Shown here piece after piece: positions 8,818-17,230 of a DNA stretch of 36,528 nt; position 1 is the first letter of the stretch, and each line of letters begins with the position of its first letter. The stretch covers positions 1 through 36,528 of the forward strand of contig NZ_SMDQ01000058.1 in the NCBI RefSeq assembly GCF_012911975.1, written 5' to 3'. This DNA comes from Nodosilinea sp. P-1105. GTDB lineage: Bacteria > Cyanobacteriota > Cyanobacteriia > Phormidesmidales > Phormidesmidaceae. The position numbers and the translations under genes are program-made. Below the pieces are notes generated by a model. The model was not told the DNA's origin. It saw nothing but the letters and a program-made list of their open reading frames with translations, and made no database searches.

Positions 8818-10212
8818 ATGACGGTTACCCAAGCCATGACTGCCTCAGCCCAGGAGCGTAATCCCCTACCTACCGGTGGGCCTGACCCCGAGCGCTTTGA
8901 TGTGGCCGAAGCTTGGTATCCCGTTGCCTATGTGGAAGACCTGGAGCAGGCTCGTCCTACCCGCTTCACCCTGCTGGAACGGGACCTGGTGATTTGGTGG
9001 GATCCTCAGGGTAACGCCTGGCGGGTATTTGAAGACAAATGCCCCCATCGCCTGGCACCGCTGTCAGAAGGGCGAGTGAATGAAGCTGGTTTACTGGAAT
9101 GCCCGTACCATGGCTGGGCCTTCTCGGGGGAAGGCACTTGCGAGCATATTCCGCAACAGCCTGTGGAAACCCAGACGCACCTGTCCTCAAGGGCCTGTGC
9201 TAAATCTCTGCCCGCCGCCGTGGCCCAGGGGCTTTTATTTGTCTATCCTGGCACCGCTAAAAATGCTCCCCAGGTAGAGATCCCGATCATTGACCCGGTA
9301 GAGGATGAACCCGACGGTTGGGTGATGCTCAATACCTTTCGTGACTTACCCTACGACGCCCTTACCCTACTAGAAAACGTGCTGGATGCCAGCCACATTC
9401 CCTACACCCACCATGAAACCGTCGGCAAGCGAGACAATGCAGCCCCCATGGAAATGGAGGTGCTGGAGTCTGGCAAACAAGGCTTTCGGGGTATCTGGCC
9501 GGAAGGTCCCCGCAAGGGCAAGCTGGGCACCCAGCGCACCACCTTCATCGCCCCAGGGTTGATGTACCACGACCTGACGTCTAAGCAGTTTGGCCGCACC
9601 CTGACCGTGGTCTACGCCACCCCCATCCGCAAAGGGGAATGTCGCCTGTTTGCCCGCTTTCCGTTTAAGTTTTCATCGAAGCTGCCGGGCCTGTTGATTG
9701 GGTTAACCCCCCGCTGGTGGAGCCACATCGGCAACAACAAGGTGCTAGAAGACGACCAAATTTTTCTGCATATTCAAGAACGGGAACTGGAAAAAGCCGG
9801 TCAGGCCTACGCCCAGGCCTGCTATTTGCCCACCCAGGCCGATCGCTATGTGTTGGCCTTTCGCAACTGGATCAGAGATTTCAAAGCCGATCCGTTTCCA
9901 GGGCAGTCCCTGGCCCCCCAGTGGTCCCAGGAGGACCTGTTAGATCGATATCACTCTCACACGCAGCACTGTGGCAGTTGTCGAGTCGCTCTAGCGCGAA
10001 TTCAACGGATCCGTCAAGGGCTACTGGTGGCCTGTGCGGTGTCATGGTCCTTAGTGCCAGTTGCGATCGCTTTGGCGGACGGGTTCCCCCAAATTTTGGC
10101 TGGAGGGTTAACCGGTCTACCCTTGATCGCTGGTGCCCTATGGCTATGGTTGGGCCATCTAGAGCAAAAATTTTATCGGGGCCAACCGGTGCCACCCCGC
10201 AACCAACCGTAA
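8818..10212 (+). CDS. Rieske oxygenase, pheophorbide a oxygenase/Tic55-like
   Basis: A 464-residue Rieske non-haem iron oxygenase. The [2Fe-2S] ligands are C75-x-H77 (CPHRLAPLSEG) and C95-x2-H98 (CPYHGW). The mononuclear iron motif lies at 187-198 (NVLDASHIPYTH, with D190, H193 and H198). A C-terminal CxxC (HCGSC, C385/C388) and one or two hydrophobic helices (about 403-455) are hallmarks of the PaO/Tic55/chlorophyllide a oxygenase-like group. Such enzymes act on tetrapyrroles or related compounds at the membrane; the substrate here is not determinable. ATG 8818 is preceded by AGGGA at suitable spacing. Next upstream is the possible 53-residue ORF. The gene looks intact. Confidence 0.92.
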   Translation: MTVTQAMTASAQERNPLPTGGPDPERFDVAEAWYPVAYVEDLEQARPTRFTLLERDLVIWWDPQGNAWRVFEDKCPHRLAPLSEGRVNEAGLLECPYHGWAFSGEGTCEHIPQQPVETQTHLSSRACAKSLPAAVAQGLLFVYPGTAKNAPQVEIPIIDPVEDEPDGWVMLNTFRDLPYDALTLLENVLDASHIPYTHHETVGKRDNAAPMEMEVLESGKQGFRGIWPEGPRKGKLGTQRTTFIAPGLMYHDLTSKQFGRTLTVVYATPIRKGECRLFARFPFKFSSKLPGLLIGLTPRWWSHIGNNKVLEDDQIFLHIQERELEKAGQAYAQACYLPTQADRYVLAFRNWIRDFKADPFPGQSLAPQWSQEDLLDRYHSHTQHCGSCRVALARIQRIRQGLLVACAVSWSLVPVAIALADGFPQILAGGLTGLPLIAGALWLWLGHLEQKFYRGQPVPPRNQP

Positions 10213-10441
10213 CCGGAGTCAAGGCTGAGGGAACGTTTGCGCTAGAAGTACTGCTTATAGTTTTGCCGACATCTGGCCCATTTCGACAGAAATAGCGTTA
10301 CTCTGCTGGTGACAAACATTTAACCTGGGCCGCATGGGAGGATTACAGTTTAGGTCTCTAGTCAACTGGTTTCGGTCATGGGTGACCGAAGCTTAAAATG
10401 AGCAGACTGAAGATAAAGCCCAGTTATGTCAACTGCCGCCG

Positions 10442-11542
10442 TTGTGGTGGGTCAGCTTACGCCGTCGCTTAGCGGATTGGGCTGTCCCCGACCCTTATGT
10501 CACCACAGTTGAGAAGCAACTCAGTGAGGCCATCGATAATTGGCAAACTGATCCAGAGGCGAGCAATAATTTAGTCCTTTTCAGTAGCCCTGTGGACGAT
10601 ACCGATGCCTTGCTTGAACGGGTGATCCAATCGGCAATACCAGAGGGGATAGAAGTGCGCCAGCCCCTTTCCTGGCACCAGCGCCCTGAGGATGTACAGA
10701 GCATTGCCGAGCAGTTTCGGCAGGCGTTGGCCGATGTGCAAGCCGAGGCCAAAGACATTGACACCGAAGTTGACGACCCCGATACCTTAGCTCAGCGGCG
10801 GGTGATGATTGTAATGCCTCCTCTAGAGCAGTGCTTTTTACGTTGTATCGGTGGGTGGCAGGGGGTCGAATGGTTACGGGATACGGTGGGCCAACAGCCC
10901 CAGTACTTTTGGTTGATTCGCTGCAATACCTGGGCCTGGGGATTTTTAAACCGTGTGTGTCAGGTGGGGGCTTACTTTAACTGTCAGGTTCGGTTGCCTG
11001 AGCTAGATAAGGCTCAGCTGGCCAGTTGGCTGATCCCATTTGCCCAACGCTTGCAAACTGAGACAGACAATCAGGCGGAGACGAAGGATGAGGATGGGGA
11101 CGGTGAGCGGGACTTTGAAGACTGGTCTTGGGGTACCCTGGCAGACTTATCTATGGGCAGTGCAGCCGTGGCAAAAGCGTTGTGGTTGCAGTCGTTACGC
11201 CTGCGAGAAATAGACTGGCCCGAGACCATTGTGGCCCTAGAGGATCATTGGCCGGTACCGGTGCCCCTGCAGCAATTGGCGCCAACATTACCGGGGCTAC
11301 CAGACCTGGAGGCAGAGGACAATTATGTGATTCACGCGCTGATGTTGCATGGACCGATGTCGCGATCGCACCTGGCCCTTAGTCTTGGTCAAGGGGAAAG
11401 TGTGGTACAAGTGCGGGTGCAAATGCTGCGCCAGGCTGGCGTGATTCAGGTCAATCACCAGGGCTTATCCATTGCTCCGGCCCACTACCCTAAACTGTGC
11501 GCCCAGCTCAGCAATAATAACTTTCTCACAGGAGAAGACTGA
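10442..11542 (+). CDS. Hypothetical protein with C-terminal winged helix
   Basis: An open frame of about 366 codons. The N-terminal segment LRRRLADWAVPDPYVTTVEK is typical of a conserved cyanobacterial hypothetical family as far as I can judge, but I cannot name it. The middle (PPLEQCFLRCIGGWQGVEWL ... YFWLIRCNTWAWGFL) resembles a P-loop-less scaffold. The last about 70 residues look like a winged helix (IHALMLHGPMSRSHLALSL ... VRVQMLRQAGVI). No ATG is available in frame: TTG 10442 is the first plausible start. A nearby ATG at 10426 is in another frame, so a small frameshift near the 5' end is possible. The stop overlaps the MscS start by 1 bp (TGATG), indicating co-translation with the channel. 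Confidence 0.75.
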   Translation: MWWVSLRRRLADWAVPDPYVTTVEKQLSEAIDNWQTDPEASNNLVLFSSPVDDTDALLERVIQSAIPEGIEVRQPLSWHQRPEDVQSIAEQFRQALADVQAEAKDIDTEVDDPDTLAQRRVMIVMPPLEQCFLRCIGGWQGVEWLRDTVGQQPQYFWLIRCNTWAWGFLNRVCQVGAYFNCQVRLPELDKAQLASWLIPFAQRLQTETDNQAETKDEDGDGERDFEDWSWGTLADLSMGSAAVAKALWLQSLRLREIDWPETIVALEDHWPVPVPLQQLAPTLPGLPDLEAEDNYVIHALMLHGPMSRSHLALSLGQGESVVQVRVQMLRQAGVIQVNHQGLSIAPAHYPKLCAQLSNNNFLTGED

Positions 11543-12393
11543 TGCTAGCCATCCCTTGGGGGCTAACCCTAGCCCAAATCGAAGAAGCCGAAGAAGCGTC
11601 AGAACTGATAGGCAATATCACTGTGCTGACAGTGATTAACGCTATTCTCAGCCTGTTTCTGGCCTACGGGCTAATGACTGCTGTGCAAGCTCTGGCGAAC
11701 TGGCTGTCAGAGCGGGTACCGCGACGGTTTCGGCTAATCATTAAACAGTCCATACCTTTTTGGAAGGGAATAATTTTGCTGGTGCTGATTGCCCATATCG
11801 GCAACCTGTTTTTAGATATCTCAGAGCAAAATCTGCTGGCCTTGACGGGTACCATTGCCGTTGCCCTGGGGTTTGCCTTCAAAGATTATGTCAGTTCCAT
11901 TATTGCTGGGGCGGTGGCCCTGTTTGAAGCACCTTATCGGGTGGGCGATCGCGTCACCATAGCCGACCATTACGGCGAAGTCGTCAGCTATGGGCTTCGA
12001 GGTATTCAACTCCATACCTTTGACGATGATCTGATCACCATACCCCACAACAAAACTTGGTCAGAGGCCATTGTCAACGCCAACAGCGGCAGCCTAGAAG
12101 CCCAGGTGGTGACTGACTTTTATGTGGATCATACCGCCGACCCCCAGATAATCACCGATATCCTTTATCAAGCCGCCTATAGTAGTCGCTTTGCCCAACT
12201 CAAGCTGCCGATCATCGTAGTGATGGCCGAAAAACCCTGGGGCAGCCACTTTAAGCTGCGCGCCTATCCCATGGATATTCGTAATGAACCCGCCTTTCGC
12301 AGTGATATTCTGCGGCGGGCCAAGGCGGCCCTGGCAGAGATGGGGGTCACCTACCCAAAAGTGCCAGCTGTCGTCAGCGACGATGATGACTAG
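11542..12393 (+). CDS. Small-conductance mechanosensitive channel, MscS family
   Basis: A 283-residue MscS-type channel. TM helices lie at about 30-55, 68-92 and 96-130. The pore helix region is GTIAVALGFAFKDYVSSIIA, followed by the beta domain (FEAPYRVGDRVTIADHYGEV) and the signature FDDDLITIPHN. It gates with membrane tension and would release solutes on osmotic downshock. The N-terminus (MLAIPWGLTLAQIEEAEEAS) may be a short signal-like segment. It is translationally coupled to the preceding winged-helix gene. The C-terminus ends in a run of Asp. Confidence 0.92.
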   Translation: MLAIPWGLTLAQIEEAEEASELIGNITVLTVINAILSLFLAYGLMTAVQALANWLSERVPRRFRLIIKQSIPFWKGIILLVLIAHIGNLFLDISEQNLLALTGTIAVALGFAFKDYVSSIIAGAVALFEAPYRVGDRVTIADHYGEVVSYGLRGIQLHTFDDDLITIPHNKTWSEAIVNANSGSLEAQVVTDFYVDHTADPQIITDILYQAAYSSRFAQLKLPIIVVMAEKPWGSHFKLRAYPMDIRNEPAFRSDILRRAKAALAEMGVTYPKVPAVVSDDDD

Positions 12394-12424
12394 TACCCCC
12401 TGGCAGACATGCGACCACCTTTAC

Positions 12425-12475
12425 GGAGGGTGTCAGGTTCTAGGTGTCAGGTGCGAACCGTAAACCGCAAACCCG
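12425..12475. repeat. Degenerate GTGTCAGGT repeat
   Basis: The gap between the MscS and methyltransferase genes contains GTGTCAGGTTCTAGGTGTCAGG and then AACCGTAAACCGCAAACCCGAAACC-like units (each discontinuous and imperfect). They belong to the same family of low-complexity repeats as 13240-13284. Confidence 0.5.
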
Positions 12476-12549
12476 AAACCTGAACCCCGTCCCCAAACTC
12501 CCCTATCCCCCAAAAGCCACCACAATAGAGAGCACCGTATTTTTGATCT

Positions 12550-13173
12550 ATGGCAACCTTTCTGCGCCCCCTCAGCTATCGTTACCAGTGGCTTTATGAC
12601 AGTATTGCCCGCACCGCTGCCCTGACTGTAGGCGGTGAAAAGCGGTTTCGCACCCTGGCCCTGAACGATCTCACCATCACCCCTGACACTCGCATCCTGG
12701 ATCTGTGCTGTGGCAGTGGCCAAACCACCCGATTTCTGACCGACTACTCTTCCCAAGTCACTGGGCTAGATGCCTCACCCATCTCCATTCAGCGGGCCAA
12801 ACACAATGTGCCCACCGCCACATTCGTCGAAGGCTGGGCCGAGGACATGCCCCTAGAGGACGCCAGCTTTGACCTGGTCCACACCAGCGCCGCCATGCAT
12901 GAAATGGAACCCGATCAGCGGCGAGACATTTTTCAGGAGGTGTGGCGGGTGCTTGTCCCCGGCGGCATCTTTGCCATGATCGACTTTCACCAGCCCCAGA
13001 ACCCGATTTACTGGCCGGGCTTAGCCACCTTTCTCTGGCTATTTGAAACCCATACCGCCTGGGAGTTGCTACAAACCGATGTGGCGGCTGAACTCCGAGC
13101 CATCGGCTTTGACTGCCCGGACCCCAAGCTCTATGCCGGGGGTAGCCTGCAGGTGATTCAGGCGAAGAAATAA
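12550..13173 (+). CDS. Class I SAM-dependent methyltransferase
   Basis: A 207-residue Rossmann-fold methyltransferase. Motif I is ILDLCCGSGQTTRFL (about 54-68), the acidic strand-2 residue is in VTGLDAS, motif II is EDMPLEDASFDLVHTS, and the post-II strand is VWRVLVPGGIFAMIDF. This is the Methyltransf_11/UbiE-like group. The substrate is unknown. ATG 12550 follows an AT-rich stretch (CACCGTATTTTTGATCT) that may hold the promoter. STRRs lie directly downstream. Confidence 0.88.
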   Translation: MATFLRPLSYRYQWLYDSIARTAALTVGGEKRFRTLALNDLTITPDTRILDLCCGSGQTTRFLTDYSSQVTGLDASPISIQRAKHNVPTATFVEGWAEDMPLEDASFDLVHTSAAMHEMEPDQRRDIFQEVWRVLVPGGIFAMIDFHQPQNPIYWPGLATFLWLFETHTAWELLQTDVAAELRAIGFDCPDPKLYAGGSLQVIQAKK

Positions 13174-13175
13174 TG

Positions 13176-13220
13176 TGGGGGAGATGGGGGAGTGGGGGAG
13201 TGGGGGAGTGGGGGAGTGGG
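13176..13220. repeat. STRR (GGGGGAGT)n
   Basis: About five tandem copies of the 8-bp unit GGGGGAGT start immediately after the methyltransferase stop codon. Confidence 0.9.
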
Positions 13221-13239
13221 TAATGAGGGTTAGGCTTCC

Positions 13240-13284
13240 ACTTGACACTTGACACCTGACACCTGACACCTGACACCCGACACA
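13240..13284. repeat. STRR (GACACCT)n, period 7
   Basis: About six heptanucleotide units (GACACTT / GACACCT / GACACCC). A matching degenerate sequence is translated inside the kinase gene at 540-600. Confidence 0.9.
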
Positions 13285-13296
13285 TGGCACCCCACC

Positions 13297-13765
13297 TTAC
13301 AAGCAACGGGAGCGACTCCCGGTGAGGCAGTTGCTGAGTTGCTGGTGCAGCTGGAGTGGGTTAAGCTGGCGACCGATGAAGACCAGCTGGTTTTGGGGTG
13401 AGCCAGTCCAGGGTTCGGGGCTGAGGTTAAAACGCTTGCCACTGAGCTGAAAGATGTGGCGCAGGTCTTCGCCTTCAAACCAGAGAATGCCCTAAACAAC
13501 GCTGGGGTTAAGGCCAGAGTCAGCCCCACGTCCAACAGGGCAGAAAGGGGCAGTTGGTCGGCCTGTTAGCTCAGCGAGCAGCGCAGCACCCGCGCCTGCT
13601 CCTTAAAGCCTTGGATGTAGGCCTCTAGCCAAGTCAACTTGACCTCGGAGGTAAGGTCGGCTTTGTTGAGCAAAATGATATCGCCGTAGGTGAGCTGGCT
13701 GGCAGCGGCGGCACTATAGCCCTAGACTACTGCCCCTGCCTCCATCAGCTTGGTCAACAACTAAG
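13297..13765 (-). pseudogene. CobW-family GTPase remnant
   Basis: On the minus strand broken frames resemble a CobW/COG0523 metal-chaperone GTPase. About 13566-13715 reads QLTYGDIILLNKADLTSEVK, including the NKxD guanine-specificity motif. After a stop, a further frame at about 13300-13500 reads FGILWFEGEDLRHIFQLSGK and QNQLVFIGRQLN, the typical C-terminal domain. In-frame stops lie at 13566-13568 and within the upstream segment (AGAVV-stop-GYSAAA), and the frame shifts near 13500. The N-terminal P-loop half is absent, replaced by the HLIP terminator region. Non-functional. No intact copy lies in this window. Confidence 0.75.
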
Positions 13766-13768
13766 CAC

Positions 13769-13806
13769 AAACAAAGCCGGGATGCACAGTGACTGCACAT
13801 CCCGGC
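13769..13806 (-). terminator. Rho-independent terminator of the HLIP gene
   Basis: The 9-bp stem GCCGGGATG / CATCCCGGC (13776-13784 and 13798-13806) is followed on the minus strand by TTTGTTTGTG. It lies about 28 bp past the HLIP stop codon. Confidence 0.85.
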
Positions 13807-13833
13807 CCAAAAACCTTAGCTGGACTCAAAGAC

Positions 13834-13977
13834 TTACATCAGGCCGATTTGAGACAAAATGCCTTGACCGGTCAAAAGTTCAGTGGCAACACCAATCACA
13901 AAACCCAGCATAGCCAAACGACCATTCCAGGTTTCGGCAAAATTAACAAATCCAAACTTGCTTTCACTGCTTTCCAT
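13834..13977 (-). CDS. High-light-inducible protein (HLIP/SCP)
   Basis: A 47-residue one-helix chlorophyll-binding protein. The conserved core ETWNGRLAMLGFVIG (ExxNGRxAMxGF) holds the chlorophyll-ligating Glu/Asn and Arg. A hydrophobic tail follows. HLIPs bind chlorophyll and carotenoid in thylakoids and protect photosystem assembly under light stress. The start MESSESKFGF at 13977 is preferred over an upstream one at 14031, because it gives the usual family length and has GGAG upstream. A strong terminator follows. Confidence 0.93.
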   Translation of the reverse strand: MESSESKFGFVNFAETWNGRLAMLGFVIGVATELLTGQGILSQIGLM

Positions 13978-14211
13978 AATCGCCAATCTCCGAATGTGTA
14001 AGAGCTTTAATCGTTCAAGCTTATGTTGCAAATCTTAACACATAGATTCCGACTTGACCAGGGCTCCTGGAGCTGTGCCGACATGATCGCGATCGCCCCA
14101 TAGCGGTTTGTGACAAATCATCGCTTCGTACCACTGGATACAGCTTTTGGGTGGGACGCCGATAAAATTTACGCATGTTAAAGATATTGGCAAAAGGGTG
14201 TGGGAGGCTTG

Positions 14212-15012
14212 ATGTGTAGACGGCAGGTTTTGCAGTGGTTCGTAGGGGTAGGGCTGAGTATCACCCTGGCCATGGCCTGTCGGCCCAATACCCCAGGGGG
14301 TAATGGGACCCCTCCCCCCCTCCCCCTACTCGTTGGAGCAGCAGTCAGCTTGCAGGCGGCCATGGAGGACATCCAGCCTGGGTTTGAGGCTGAGCATCCC
14401 AACATCAGGCTGGAGTATACCTTCGCGGCGTCGGGCCAACTGCAACAGCAAATTGAGCAGGGCGCCCCGATCGATGTTTTCCTGTCGGCAGGAATTCCCC
14501 AAATGGATGCCTTGGAACAGGCGGATCGTCTGCTGCCCGATACCCGAAAAGACTTCCTCAGCAACCAGCTGGTGCTGATCGTACCCAGGGCTTCTGCCCT
14601 AGGGCTGACAGACTTTAATCACCTTATCCAGGCTGAGGTACAGCAGATTTCCGTGGGGGATTTTGGTAGTGTGCCCGCCGGTCAGTATGCCGAACAGGTG
14701 TTCAGCAATCTCGGTATTTTAGATGACATTCAGGCCAAGCTGATTTTTGTCAACACAGTGCGCGAGGTCCTGGCCGCTGTGGCTTCGAACAATGTGGATG
14801 CGGGTATTCTGTTTGCCACCGATGCGGCCACCTCTGTCCAGGTGACGGTGGCGGCCACGGCGGCAGCAGATTTACACGATCCGATTATTTATCCCCTGGC
14901 TGTTGTCAACGATACGGCCCATGCCACCGCCGCCCTCACCTTTGTGGACTATCTCTCTAAGGGTGCTGCCAGAACGGTTTTTACCGACCGTGGTTTCACT
15001 GTCTTGGATTAA
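14212..15012 (+). CDS. modA: Molybdate ABC transporter substrate-binding protein
   Basis: About 266 residues, a periplasmic binding protein. The start at ATG 14212 (MCRRQVLQW) is chosen because GGGAGG lies 4 nt upstream; a GTG at 14200 is also in frame. The signal sequence ends near LAMAC, so it may be a lipoprotein. Family features are LLVGAAVSLQAAMEDI (PBP N-lobe), YTFAASGQLQQQIEQGAP (oxyanion-binding serines), DVFLSAG, and the C-terminal ALTFVDYLSKGAARTVF. It lies 21 bp upstream of modBC, so the two form one transport operon for the molybdenum cofactor. Confidence 0.93.
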   Translation: MCRRQVLQWFVGVGLSITLAMACRPNTPGGNGTPPPLPLLVGAAVSLQAAMEDIQPGFEAEHPNIRLEYTFAASGQLQQQIEQGAPIDVFLSAGIPQMDALEQADRLLPDTRKDFLSNQLVLIVPRASALGLTDFNHLIQAEVQQISVGDFGSVPAGQYAEQVFSNLGILDDIQAKLIFVNTVREVLAAVASNNVDAGILFATDAATSVQVTVAATAAADLHDPIIYPLAVVNDTAHATAALTFVDYLSKGAARTVFTDRGFTVLD

Positions 15013-15033
15013 ACCCGACTTGGATTAAGGCCC

Positions 15034-17028
15034 ATGCCCTCTGACCTTACACCGCTCTGGATTTCCCTGAAGGTGGCTGGCTTAGCCACGATCTTTGCCT
15101 TCTTCGTCGGCATTGCTGCCGCCTACTGGATGCTGGGCTACCGGGGGCCTGGAAAGTCTGTGTTAGAAGGCGTATTTGTTGCTCCTCTGGTGCTGCCCCC
15201 CACCGTAGTCGGGTTCCTATTACTCATGCTCTTTGGCCGCAGTGGCCCCCTGGCGCCGCTGTTGCAAGCCCTGGGAGTAAGGGTGATCTTTACCTGGTAT
15301 GGAGCGGTGATCAGTGCCACGGTGGTGGCCTTTCCGTTGATGTATCGCACGGCGCTAGGAGCCTTTGAACAGGTAGATATCACCCTGCTGCAGGTGGCCC
15401 GGACCCTGGGGGCGAGGGAAGGGCGAATTTTTTGGCGGATTCTGTTGCCCTTGTCTGTACCGGGTTTGGTGGCGGGGATGACCCTCTCCTTTGCCCGGGC
15501 CCTGGGGGAATTTGGGGCAACGCTGATGGTGGCGGGAAATATTCCGGGCCGCACCCAAACCATGCCGATGGCGATTTACTTTGCGGTGCAGGCCGGGGCA
15601 ATGGGGCAGGCTTGGACCTGGGTACTAATCATTATGGTGGTGTCGCTGGCAGGAATTTTGGCCGCCAATGCCTGGCAGGCTCGGAGACGGGATTTAGGCA
15701 AAACCGAAAACCGAAAACCGAAAACCGAAGAGTCCTCTGCCGTGGGTCAGTGGGCTGAGGAACATGGCTTACCTAATGCACCCTACGGTTCTCTCCAAAA
15801 TCCAAAATCGCCAATCCAAAATTCCCCCAGACCCACCCATCCACTCCCCACTCCCCCACTCCCCACTCCCCCCCCCTCCCTCTCCGTCACCCTCCACAAA
15901 TCCCTAGGCGCTTTTCCCCTGGATGTGCAGTTTACCGCTGGGCCAGAGGCCCTGGGCATTTTGGGGGCTTCCGGGTCGGGTAAGTCGATGACCCTGCGCT
16001 GTATTGTCGGGGTGGAAACGCCGGATCGGGGGCGGATTGTGCTGAATGGGCGGGTGCTGTTCGATCGCGATCGCGGCATTAATCTACCCAGCTGTCAGCG
16101 GCGAGTAGGGCTGTTGTTTCAGACCTATGCCCTGTTTCCCCACCTCACCATTGCCGAGAATATTGGCTTTGGGTTACAGCATTTGCCTCGTCTGGAACGG
16201 CGACAGCGGGTGAGTGGGTGGCTGAGTATGATGCATTTGCAGGGTTTGGGCGATCGCTATCCCCAGCAAATTTCCGGTGGCCAGCAGCAGCGGGTGGCCC
16301 TGGCCCGGGCCCTGGCCCCCAACCCAGAGGTGCTGCTGCTGGATGAACCGCTCTCGGCCTTGGATACCTACCTGCGTAGTCAGGTGGAGCAGCAATTGAT
16401 CAAAACCCTGGCCACCTATCCTGGCATTGCTCTGTTTGTCACCCACAACCTGGAAGAGGTGTTTCGGGTGTGCCCCCAGGTGATGGTGATGGCGGCGGGG
16501 CAAGCGGTGACCCACGGCACCCGCCATCAGGTATTTGAACGACCGGGAAGCGCGATCGCCGCTCAAATTACCGGCTGCAAAAACTTTTCCAGGGCAATCC
16601 CCCTCTCTGCCCACACCCTGAGAGCCGAGGACTGGGGCTGTACGCTCCAGGTGGCAGAGCCGATTCCCCCCAATCTCAGCCAGGTGGGGTTTCGGGCGCA
16701 TCAGGTGCAGTTTGTCGATACTCCCCATGCCCCCAATACCTTTCCGGCCTGGGTCGTCTCCACCAGCGAGACTCCCCACCGGGTGACCCTGTTTCTCAAG
16801 CTCCATCATCCCCCTGATGCCGACAGTGCCTCGGCCAGGGTAACCCCCTATGCCCCTTACGATCTCCAGGTAGAGGTGTTTAAAGAAAAATGGCATGGAC
16901 TGAACCGTCATCCCCTGCCGTGGCACATTCACCTAGCGCCAGAGCGAATTCTGTTGTTGAGCGATCGCCCTCAACCGCCCCCCTCTACAATGGCTCCCAG
17001 GCCAACCTACGCTGACGCGCTCTCCTAG
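15034..17028 (+). CDS. modBC: Fused molybdate transporter permease/ATPase ModBC
   Basis: A 664-residue fusion. The ModB permease (about 1-215) has five or six TM helices and the EAA loop ARTLGAREGRIFWRILLPLS. A low-complexity linker (about 222-288) is encoded by STRRs. The ModC ATPase (about 289-520) has Walker A LGASGSGKS (about 311), signature SGGQQQRVALARAL and Walker B LLLDEPLSALD. The C-terminal about 140 residues are a MOBE-like regulatory domain. ModBC fusions are known from cyanobacteria such as Anabaena, so the fusion itself is expected. The linker, with repeated AAAACCGA and CCCCACTC units, is the odd feature. Confidence 0.93.
   Translation: MPSDLTPLWISLKVAGLATIFAFFVGIAAAYWMLGYRGPGKSVLEGVFVAPLVLPPTVVGFLLLMLFGRSGPLAPLLQALGVRVIFTWYGAVISATVVAFPLMYRTALGAFEQVDITLLQVARTLGAREGRIFWRILLPLSVPGLVAGMTLSFARALGEFGATLMVAGNIPGRTQTMPMAIYFAVQAGAMGQAWTWVLIIMVVSLAGILAANAWQARRRDLGKTENRKPKTEESSAVGQWAEEHGLPNAPYGSLQNPKSPIQNSPRPTHPLPTPPLPTPPPSLSVTLHKSLGAFPLDVQFTAGPEALGILGASGSGKSMTLRCIVGVETPDRGRIVLNGRVLFDRDRGINLPSCQRRVGLLFQTYALFPHLTIAENIGFGLQHLPRLERRQRVSGWLSMMHLQGLGDRYPQQISGGQQQRVALARALAPNPEVLLLDEPLSALDTYLRSQVEQQLIKTLATYPGIALFVTHNLEEVFRVCPQVMVMAAGQAVTHGTRHQVFERPGSAIAAQITGCKNFSRAIPLSAHTLRAEDWGCTLQVAEPIPPNLSQVGFRAHQVQFVDTPHAPNTFPAWVVSTSETPHRVTLFLKLHHPPDADSASARVTPYAPYDLQVEVFKEKWHGLNRHPLPWHIHLAPERILLLSDRPQPPPSTMAPRPTYADALS
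15700..15730. repeat. AAAACCGA tandem repeat in the ModBC linker
   Basis: Four copies of the 8-bp unit AAAACCGA sit in frame in the interdomain linker, encoding a K/T/E/N/R-rich peptide. Confidence 0.8.
15828..15890. repeat. CCCCACTC STRR in the ModBC linker
   Basis: CCCACTCCCCCACTCCCC-type units are translated as a Pro/Leu/Thr/Ser-rich stretch just before the ModC domain. This is the same repeat class as 13176-13220 read on the opposite strand. Confidence 0.8.
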
Positions 17029-17230
17029 TCTGGATCCATGTCTAACTGTAGCGATGGCCATTGCCCTTAGGACATCGATCCCTGTCACAGCTGAAAACTG
17101 GGACGGCGCAACGGCGTATCGCCATCGTTTCAAGCACATCGGTTAGGCCCTAACTGTTCCGACGATGGCTAGATCGCAGCCGTTCAGCCAACCGAGCGGC
17201 CCGTTCCCGGTCTTGCGGGACAGCGCGGGG

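Noticed and set aside
13978..14040. HLR1 light-response site upstream of the HLIP gene
   Set aside because: Only one partial TTACA half-site (CTTACACA) is visible; the second half at the right spacing is missing.
16174..16932. 252-residue minus-strand frame under ModC
   Set aside because: The ModC motifs are on the plus strand; this is a shadow frame.
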